From NCBI GenBank assembly GCA_003313425.1, contig NHZP01000183.1, positions 1 to 11,461 of the forward strand: a DNA stretch of 11,461 nucleotides, read 5' to 3'. The notes beneath the pieces were generated by a model. That model worked only from the letters and a program-made list of their open reading frames with translations. It was not told where the DNA came from and did not search any database. The first letter of the stretch is position 1. Each line of letters begins with the position of its first letter. The position numbers were made by a program, and so were the translations under genes. The stretch is from Pseudopyrenochaeta lycopersici (lineage: Eukaryota > Ascomycota > Dothideomycetes > Pleosporales > Pseudopyrenochaetaceae). Positions 6,527 through 11,461 of the stretch are shown here, in pieces.

Positions 6527-7073
6527 TTACAACAAATCAGAATTTGTGGTGCGCAGCTTGGTCAGTAAGGGTGTGGGAGCCCTCCAGGATGGAACACCAT
6601 CTCTCAGAAAAAAATAAAAAATTGGCTAAGTCCAATTTTGTTGTGGCTGGAGGCGATCCCAGGTCACATGGAGTGTGGCGCATGGAGGGGGCACGGGCGC
6701 CCGACTCAACTTTCTAGTGTGGCGTTTTGCCTATATATGATTCCTTTCACTAGAAAGTTGAGGCAAGTGGTCGGCAGCCTTGCGCTGCCAGCCCTTGCAA
6801 CTTTACAATTAAGCAGGGCCGACGAGTGGAACGAGTAGCGAAGCGTTAAACTAGAATTAGTTTAGGGGCGCTGCACTTAGTAAGCAACGCAACGCACGGC
6901 GTAGCGTGAGATCATCTGATCTGTGGTTGCCCACTCTTTTTCAATCAATCATTGATTGGTCTATGGCGATAGACACGGGGTATCGGCACCCCGGTGCTTA
7001 CTAGGACTAGGTTCTCTTGGCGGTGCCATGGATAGAGGTATATAATAACCACAGGGGAGCTGTGTGCACGGAG
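6527..7073 (+). repeat. Cassette common region R5
   Basis: Copy 5, with the most complete leader: ACAAAT/ATTTGT hairpin near 6531-6548, AGGG/CCCT hairpin near 6567-6583, then A-tract and the perfect AAAATTGG-CTAAGT-CCAATTTT stem near 6618-6640. Long inverted repeat 6707-6719 with 6748-6760; GGCAGC 6773-6778 with GCTGCC 6784-6789; TAAACTA 6847-6853 with TAGTTTA 6858-6864; donor-like GTAAGC 6880-6885; CACG/CGTG 6895-6898/6905-6908; GATCA 6910-6914 with TGATC 6917-6921; CAATCAAT 6942-6949 with ATTGATTG 6951-6958; CTAT/ATAG 6961-6972. An AATAAA at 6613-6618 in the A-tract could end the R4 transcript. Confidence 0.9.
6955..7073 (+). promoter_or_regulatory. Pol II-type promoter P5 of cassette R5
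   Basis: ATTGG 6955-6959, TATATAAT 7039-7046, inverted repeat CACAG 7050-7054 with CTGTG 7060-7064, and initiator-like CACGGAG from 7067. The TATA box lies 332 bases after the inverted-repeat start, the same as in R6 and within a base of R7. Confidence 0.7.
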
Positions 7074-7111
7074 TGTTCTACTTTGTGTAGTTTCATCTTT
7101 TCTACACTGCG

Positions 7112-7912
7112 ATGGCATCGCACACTGGGCAAGAGGCTGAGGCGGGTTTCGCTGGCACCCCGTGTTCTCCCATCGACGATAGATGGTTGCAGGAAGGAAG
7201 CGCTTCCGCATTGTCCGTAGGGACACAAGCAGAGTTTAACGTAGTGAGGGATCACGTGCCTGGTAAGTGTCTCTTTATCTCGTTAGAGAGGTAAGTAGTT
7301 AGTAGGGGAGCCTATCTGACATGCGTACAGTGTTCATGGGACGCGGTATTTCTCTCACGTTTAGTGTGGAGTTGTCGGGGAGACAATCATGTTGATTACC
7401 AAAGAGAGTGGGCAGCCCCCTCGGCAGTGTGTGGAGCAACGACACAGAGCATGTCTGAAGTTCCATGAAGATCTCTGTTACGAGGGGGCACCCGGCAGTC
7501 GCTCCTGGTCCTCAAGGTAGATGCACTCCAGGATGGGGTGGAGCGGAGCCAGGTTGTGTTTGCGGAGCTCTCAGTAGAGACATTCGATGTGCTTACACGG
7601 CGCATTCTACCTCTTATCACAACGTCAGAAGGCCAGAGGGCGGAGGCTTCTGTTGTTGACGAAGTGTTTTACGCGTTAGACGAAGGGGTTTTTAATACGC
7701 GGGTGGACTGCGCGTGTTTACTATATAAGAGGTGTGAGCCTTGCGCGTCGGTACGTTCCCAGTCACGGAGGTTTATTCGTTTAGCTCGATTTTACGGCGT
7801 ATGGCAGCGGTCAAAGCTTTTGGTTTATTGGGTTCAGCGATGCGGTAGGGACTATACAGCCGGAAGGCGAGGACTGGTTAACCTGCCGGCGTTCCTGCTG
7901 AGCTGGTTGTAG
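7112..7912 (+). pseudogene. R5 copy of the cysteine-rich family, most damaged
   Basis: The start ATG at 7112 (GCGATGGCATCG) matches R4. The first frame gives MASHTGQ and reaches HVPGK, with GTAAGT at 7263-7268 at the same codon position as in R4, then stops at 7292. Homology resumes around 7360 with SVELSG and LITKESG, but needs at least two frame changes: one near 7390, where the WW pair is lost, and one at the G-run about 7478-7482. The frame through 7501-7822 keeps LLVLKVD, VVFAELS, RILP, the cluster C-A-C-LLYKRCEPC and RFIR. The SDAVG...DWLTC ending is in yet another frame (about 7824-7901); the uninterrupted frame ends at 7912. I call it a pseudogene unless the indels are sequencing errors. 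Confidence 0.6.
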
Positions 7913-8112
7913 TAGGTTTTTCTACTCTTTATTAATGTATATGGGGTATACTAAGGTAGTAGTAGTAGTTGTCTACGATACGATTACGATGCGTTACATT
8001 TTGCGTATCAGCTTAGTTTAGTTTAGTACGTTATTATAACAGTACGTTGATACACTCAATTTTATCTTTATTTCGGTAGTTACTGATTTTGTAATGGTAA
8101 AGTCGTTATGAC
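7913..8112. other. Spacer between R5 gene and R6 leader
   Basis: AT-rich with short repeated TAGTAG and TTTAGTTTAG words. No gene, RNA or AATAAA is supported. Confidence 0.4.
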
Positions 8113-8642
8113 AATGAGAAGTCGTTGTGGGGCGGAGCTCCGTCATGAAGGGTGGCTACGCTTACGATGGAACATGGAATTTTCCAAAAAAAAAATGGCT
8201 AAGTCCAATTTTGTTGTGGCTGGAGGCCATGCAGAGTCACCTGGGGTGTGGCGCGGAGAGCGCACAGGCCAGAACTCAACTTTTCTAGTGTGGCGCAGCC
8301 TATATATGATTCCTTTCACTAGAAAGTTGTCAAGTGGTCACCAGCCTTGCGCTGGTTACCCTTGCCACTTTACAATTAAGCAGGGCACGCCTAGGGACTA
8401 GGCAGCGGAGCGTTAAACTACGAGTAGTTTAGGGGCCATGCACTTAGTAAGCAACACGAAGCACGGACAGTGCGGGTCATCTGACCATGGGTTGCCCACT
8501 CTACTTCAGAGCTTTAGTCTGATTGGTCTATGAATATGGACGCATGGAATTGGCATGGTTCTGCCTCTTAGGGACTAGGTGCTCTTGGCGGCGCACAAGG
8601 AAGGGACGTATATAACCACAACAGTTCCTCTGTTGTCACGGA
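8113..8642 (+). repeat. Cassette common region R6
   Basis: Copy 6. Leader A-tract with ATGG-CTAAGT-CCAAT near 8185-8210; long inverted repeat 8277-8290 with 8317-8329 (extra T as in R1); ACCAGC 8340-8345 with GCTGGT 8351-8356 inside AAGTGG 8332-8337 and CCACTT 8365-8370; GCCTAG/CTAGGC hairpin near 8388-8402; TAAACTAC 8414-8421 with GTAGTTTA 8424-8431; donor-like GTAAGC 8447-8452; GCAC/GTGC 8461-8464/8470-8473; GGTCA/TGACC 8475-8479/8482-8486. The left half is close to R1 and the middle close to R4, suggesting mosaic exchange. Confidence 0.9.
8522..8642 (+). promoter_or_regulatory. Pol II-type promoter P6 of cassette R6
   Basis: ATTGG 8522-8526, TATATAA 8609-8615, a 7-bp inverted repeat ACAACAG 8618-8624 with CTGTTGT 8630-8636, and CACGGAG from 8637. 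Confidence 0.7.
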
Positions 8643-8710
8643 GGTGGTGCACTCCCTCAACGGACAGTCAGATCGGGTAGTTTTCTGACCCGCATGGTTT
8701 TGTGTAGGCT

Positions 8711-8887
8711 ATGGAGTTGCCACGCGTAGCAGAGCGCACAGAGAACGCGCTCCTCTTGACGGCTGATAGGCTTAGTAAGGGCATGTATGGCCCTCCCTTT
8801 GTAGGGGACGCTGCAGCCATTGAGTGGCTAATGTGTAACGTTTGCTGTAAGTCACGTGTCCATTGGGTTGGTTGGGGGAACAACTAA
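8711..8887 (+). CDS. N-terminal part of the R6 family copy
   Basis: A 58-codon frame whose ATG (GCTATGG) lies three bases after an acceptor-like TTTTGTGTAG (ends 8707). It aligns with the first part of the R4 copy (PFVGDAAAI against PFPGTAANI). A GTAAGT at 8847-8852 falls after 45 codons plus one base, the same phase as in R4 and R5. The frame stops at TAA 8885-8887 while the +1 frame carries the rest of the protein, so this is either exon 1 of a spliced gene or the first half of a frame-broken one. Confidence 0.5.
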   Translation: MELPRVAERTENALLLTADRLSKGMYGPPFVGDAAAIEWLMCNVCCKSRVHWVGWGNN

Positions 8888-8888
8888 C

Positions 8889-9506
8889 ATGGTTGTATAC
8901 CTTGTGGAACAGCAAGTGTCGGTGACGTGTCATGTCAAGTCGCAGGGCGAGTACTGTTGGTGGCTCACCAAGGAGAGTGGGCAGCTCCCCCCAACGTGTG
9001 GTTCGAAGGTAGTGTGCGGATGCTCGGCTACCTTCTCTACCTCATGTTTTGGTTGTGTTTCCCCTAAAGCGCTACTCGTCTGGAAGGTCGATATTGCTGT
9101 TAGCGCTATGCAGATGCGGAGCGTTGTCGCGTTTGCGCAACTCTCCTTGATCACCTTGCGGATGTTTTGGCATCGCGTATTGCCCAGTGTTTGGGTATCG
9201 GAAGGGGCCTTGGCGGATGCCTTTACTATTGATGGATTATTCTCCGTGTTGGATTGCGGAGGCTTTTCTGGATCATTTTCGTGTGGGTGCACTTTGCAGG
9301 CGTCTTGTCAGCCCTGTTGCAGCTTGCCCATTACGCATCAGCGGTTTACACGTTGGGACAAGTTTAGCGGAGTGTGTCCTGATGGGCCCCATGGATGGTT
9401 TTCTGGGTGCAGTGATGCTGTCGGTATGGTGCATCCGTCGAGGCTTGACTGGTTAACCTGTTTAGATGTTTGGGCGTCGCCCTTAGGGTTGTGTACGCAT
9501 TGTTGA
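8889..9506 (+). CDS. Best preserved member of the cysteine-rich family (R6 main frame)
   Basis: About 205 residues from the ATG at 8889, which has a favourable context (A at -3, G at +4); the frame is open back to 8832. Motifs in order: LVEQ near residue 5, VSVTCHVK, WWLTKESG about 25-32, two Cys-rich turns (VCGC, CFGC) about 42-60, LLVWKVD, VVAFAQLS, RVLP, then C-G-C-TLQASCQPCC about 132-144, RFTRWDKF, SDAVG and DWLTC. There is no signal peptide or transmembrane helix, and the paired Cys suggest a metal-binding or disulfide fold. R4 and R5 have the same end only after a frame change, so this copy best shows the family's extent. The family is not recognised with confidence. No AATAAA was seen before the next cassette. 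Confidence 0.65.
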   Translation: MVVYLVEQQVSVTCHVKSQGEYCWWLTKESGQLPPTCGSKVVCGCSATFSTSCFGCVSPKALLVWKVDIAVSAMQMRSVVAFAQLSLITLRMFWHRVLPSVWVSEGALADAFTIDGLFSVLDCGGFSGSFSCGCTLQASCQPCCSLPITHQRFTRWDKFSGVCPDGPHGWFSGCSDAVGMVHPSRLDWLTCLDVWASPLGLCTHC

Positions 9507-9705
9507 TGCGGAGGCAAAGATCTTGTATGGCACAGTATATGTTGTCTCATATATATTTGTGAGTATTATTGGTAGATGGTTCTATTTACGATGGAATATG
9601 TGTGGGGACCGTTTTTACCTTAGCAGCCTTTGGTTTTTTGTGCAGTGGTGGCTGCTTGTTCATTGTTTGCAGGATTTACTTGTAAGTATCTGCAGAGAGT
9701 ATTTT
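9507..9705. other. Spacer between R6 gene and R7 leader
   Basis: T/G-rich, with no supported gene. It contains short words shared with other spacers (TTTACGATGGAA near 9586, also near 8170) that may mark the remote edge of the leader. Confidence 0.35.
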
Positions 9706-10213
9706 TTTCAAAAAAAAAATTGGCTAAGTACGACACAGTGTGGCGCAAAAAAAAAGTTGTCAATTGCCCTGTGCGCGATTTAGCGCGGTTCTGGAGGTAC
9801 ATGGTCCTCACCCAGTAGTGGGTGGGCGGGAGGTCACTCTCCAGCCACGTCAACTTTCTAGTGTGGCGTTCCGCCTATATATGATTCCTTCACTAGAAAG
9901 TTGTCAAGTGGTCGAGGAGCCCCGTGCTCCTTGACCCCTGACACTTTACATGTAAGCAGGGCCAACGACTGGAAGGAGTAGCGAAGCGGTAGTCTTGAAT
10001 AAGACTAGGGCGCTGCACTTAGTAACCACAGCAAAGCACGGACGTGTGGTCGTCTGACATGGTGTGGCACGCTTTGATCTGTGATCTAATTGGTCTATGA
10101 ACATAGACAGCATGGAGTGGGCAGAACCCTGCCAAGTATGGAATAGTATATCTCGGCAGAGAGGACCAGTCGGTAGGGCGCTATATAGGGTGTTCTTTAG
10201 CGCTTAGCTTCTG
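9706..10213 (+). repeat. Cassette common region R7
   Basis: Copy 7. The leader is altered: an A-tract and ATTGGCTAAGT are present but the 3' stem arm is lost, and a second A-tract follows at about 9747. Long inverted repeat 9851-9863 with 9891-9903, loop with GGC-GTTCC-GCC pattern and one T fewer; AGGAGC 9915-9920 with GCTCCT 9926-9931 inside GGTC 9910-9913 and GACC 9933-9936; TAGTCTT 9990-9996 with AAGACTA 10001-10007, a fully compensated stem; GTAACC 10022-10027 in place of the donor-like GTAAG; CACG/CGTG 10037-10040/10043-10046; GTCG/TGAC 10049-10058 with a G.T pair; CTATG/CATAG 10095-10099/10102-10106. Confidence 0.88.
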
Positions 10214-10236
10214 CACGGACTGTGCTTGTAGCAGAA
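10089..10236 (+). promoter_or_regulatory. Pol II-type promoter P7 of cassette R7
   Basis: ATTGG 10089-10093 and TATATA 10182-10187. Nested inverted repeats TTCTGC 10209-10214 with GCAGAA 10231-10236 and GCAC 10213-10216 with GTGC 10222-10225 lie where transcription would begin. The promoter resembles R2 (TGATCTAATTGGTCTATG, TATGGAATAGT) rather than R1 or R3-R6. TTGTAGCAG (ends 10234) is acceptor-like. Confidence 0.6.
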
Positions 10237-10247
10237 TTATAAAGAGA

Positions 10248-10550
10248 ATGGCGTCTGCCGTGATTCTGTTCTCTTCTTTGGCTGTGCTATGCGGGCCTTT
10301 TTTTGCACAGCTGCGGTGCGTCACACGGAGGTGTGTTACAGAATTGGCCAATTGTCTCGAGCGCGGGACGCTGTTGTCGCGCGCAATGCGTACGGATGGT
10401 ATGCTCATAGCCATGGGTACCACACTTTTACGTAGTGTGGACGAGGGGGGTTCGCCAACCCGCTCACATGAAAGCGTGTTCTTCCGGAGGGATGATACGA
10501 GTAGCAAGACAGTGCTACTTGGGTGGCAAGCACGTCGTGGCCGCACGTGA
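10248..10550 (+). CDS. Putative secreted or membrane protein, N-terminal part
   Basis: A 100-residue frame from the ATG at 10248 (GAGAATGG). Residues 1-20 form a likely signal peptide (VILFSSLAVLCGPFFAQ, with a cleavage-like end near AQL). The rest is hydrophilic with three Cys (one of them in CVTRRCV) and ends in an Arg-rich tail that looks like out-of-frame reading. The next frame, open from 10523, holds a Pro/Thr and Gly-rich stretch and a transmembrane helix, so the true product may be a single type I membrane protein reached by splicing or frameshift around 10520-10550. No homologue is recognised. Confidence 0.5.
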   Translation: MASAVILFSSLAVLCGPFFAQLRCVTRRCVTELANCLERGTLLSRAMRTDGMLIAMGTTLLRSVDEGGSPTRSHESVFFRRDDTSSKTVLLGWQARRGRT

Positions 10551-10807
10551 CTACGTTGCCTCTACCTAGTGGTATGAACGGAGGAGGCGGCTCAACTGGT
10601 AGCCGTGGAGCGAGCGATGTGTTGTTAGCAACCGTTCTTGCGGTTGTTGCTTTTGTGGCAGCGCTGGTGGCGCTCTCGTTGGTTTATGGCGATGCACGGG
10701 AAGGTATTACGCGCGTGCTCTGGTGTAGAGCATCTACATTTCACGCAATGTCGTTTCTGCTAGGGGCAAAACAAAAACATGCCCTACCATGCTCCGTTTT
10801 TTGGTAG
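10523..10807 (+). CDS. Putative transmembrane C-terminal part
   Basis: This frame overlaps the previous one by 28 bases. It reads a Pro/Thr segment, a Gly/Ser-rich linker (GGGGSTGSRG), a 23-residue hydrophobic helix (LLATVLAVVAFVAALVALSLV, about 10617-10686), then a 40-residue tail with basic and Cys residues and a stop at 10805-10807. The left end is a GTG, and the first ATG at 10574 would give only 77 residues. The layout signal peptide - ectodomain - stalk - helix - tail is typical of small viral type I membrane proteins, but that reading is inferred. Confidence 0.45.
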   Translation: MASTSWPHVTTLPLPSGMNGGGGSTGSRGASDVLLATVLAVVAFVAALVALSLVYGDAREGITRVLWCRASTFHAMSFLLGAKQKHALPCSVFW

Positions 10808-11240
10808 CACGGTGCGCTTCTATAAGTTGTTTTGACTCTCTTAGCTGTGGAGCAGCGATTCTGGGTTGTATGCATAGGGTCTCAATAGTGGGACACGGCA
10901 GGCAGGATGCGTCCTCTGTTAAGGCTTCGTTCACCGTGTAGGTGTTATACATATTGCGTCAAGGATTTGCGCTGTGGGAGCGTTTGGTGTATGGTACAAT
11001 ATAGCTGCAGAGCTAGTCTCTTGCTGGGAACGGTGAATGCCGGTTGTTTGTTTCTGTTAGTACTCAGTAAATTCACAAAAAAAAATACTGAGTATTTACG
11101 TTGGAGTTACAGAGGGACGTAGTATAGTTTGTATTGGTAAGTACCTATTTTACGGTTTATGTCTTTTATTTTCTGTTTCTTTAAAATAAAGTTATGGTGT
11201 ATTGTAAAGTATAGTAATTGTATTGCGTAGGCTTTGTACG
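10808..11240. other. 3' region of cassette R7, non-coding
   Basis: No supported gene. A 9-bp hairpin, TACTCAGTA 11061-11069 with TACTGAGTA 11086-11094, encloses a run of nine A. The poly(A) signal is annotated separately. Confidence 0.45.
11185..11190 (+). terminator. AATAAA poly(A) signal of cassette R7
   Basis: Canonical AATAAA followed by GTTATGGTGTATTGT, a typical G/T-rich downstream element. It lies about 380 bases after the R7 reading frame and about 50 bases before the R8 leader. Confidence 0.6.
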
Positions 11241-11241
11241 G

Positions 11242-11461
11242 TGGTAAGAGCAACAAAGGATTTGTGGTGCAGAGGTCAGTCAGGAAGGGTGTGGGCGCCC
11301 TTGGGATGGAATACCGAAGATCAAAAAAAAAATGCGTAAGTCCATTTTCCGTGTGGCTGACGGTCATGCAGAGTCACGCTGGGTTGCTGTGCGCGTTTTG
11401 CGCACAGACGGGTTGTGATGGGCACGGGCCCATTCCGTCAACTTTCGAGTGTATATATGAT
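11242..11461 (+). repeat. Cassette common region R8 (cut by window edge)
   Basis: The eighth copy begins with an ACAAA-GGA-TTTGT hairpin near 11249-11262, AAGGG/CCCTT near 11287-11304, an A-tract and the AAAATG/CATTTT stem-loop near 11322-11347, and the left arm CAACTTTCGAGTG 11439-11451 followed by TATATATGAT. The window ends inside the loop. The leader is closest to R5. Confidence 0.88.

Noticed and set aside
6618..6930. Pol III tRNA-like or VA-type RNA gene with A and B boxes
   Set aside because: TGGCTAAGT resembles an A box start, but no GGTTCGANNCC-like B box was found at a fitting distance on either strand, and no cloverleaf can be drawn.
8930..9292. 120-residue minus-strand frame
   Set aside because: It is antisense to the R6 family copy, whose + strand motifs are supported by three paralogues.
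9523..9783. 86-codon + strand frame after the R6 gene
   Set aside because: It spans the spacer and the R7 leader A-tract, has no counterpart in other cassettes, and its hydrophobic, Trp/Phe-rich composition reflects T/G-rich spacer sequence.
378..11461. CRISPR array
   Set aside because: The repeats are long, structured and 1.58 kb apart with genes between them, and the promoters are eukaryotic in type.
378..11461. LTR retroelements in tandem
   Set aside because: TATA boxes and hairpins recall LTRs, but there is no primer-binding site, polypurine tract, TG...CA ends or gag/pol coding.

Overview
Organism and nature. The window reads as eukaryotic nuclear DNA, most likely from a DNA virus of an animal or a virus-derived array. 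It has repeated TATA boxes (TATATAA) 29-32 bases before a CA(C/T)GGAG initiator-like motif, inverted CCAAT boxes (ATTGG), splice-donor GTAAGT motifs, AATAAA poly(A) signals, and no Shine-Dalgarno sites or bacterial operon layout. All credible genes lie on the + strand. I cannot name the virus or host. An F-box-like ORF together with a family carrying a C-x-C...C cysteine cluster vaguely recalls the right-end genes of some adenoviruses (F-box RH genes, E4 34K-like genes), but this is a weak inference.

Layout. The window is a tandem array of seven complete cassettes plus part of an eighth, with a very regular period. The left arm of a diagnostic inverted repeat starts at 378, 1969, 3560, 5132, 6707, 8277, 9851 and 11439, giving spacings of 1591, 1591, 1572, 1575, 1570, 1574 and 1588 bases. 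Each cassette (R1-R8) has three parts: a leader with an A-tract and a short stem-loop; a common region of about 330-460 bases, built almost wholly of short hairpins and ending in a TATA promoter; and a variable gene portion. R1 (378-1968) carries an F-box-like ORF with an in-frame stop. R2 (1969-3559) carries an intact 270-residue protein of unknown function. R3, R4, R5 and R6 carry four diverged paralogues of one cysteine-rich family. R7 (9851-11438) carries a signal-peptide ORF overlapping a transmembrane ORF in another frame. R8 starts at the right edge and is cut off.

How it works together. The common region is the outstanding element. The stems of at least six of its hairpins are conserved although their sequences change, with compensatory base-pair changes and G.U pairs that fit a + strand RNA. 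A second TATA-like box, TATATATGATTCC, lies in the loop of the 13-bp inverted repeat and is nearly invariant. A conserved GTAAG donor-like site follows it, and acceptor-like sites precede several start codons. One coherent model, inferred only, is a structured leader RNA started in the inverted repeat and spliced to the downstream gene, with a second proximal promoter at the TATATAA box.

State of the genes. Copies R3-R6 have single-base frame breaks relative to each other, R1 has a stop, and R7 has a frame overlap. The causes could be decay, sequencing indels or splicing/recoding; the sequence alone does not decide.
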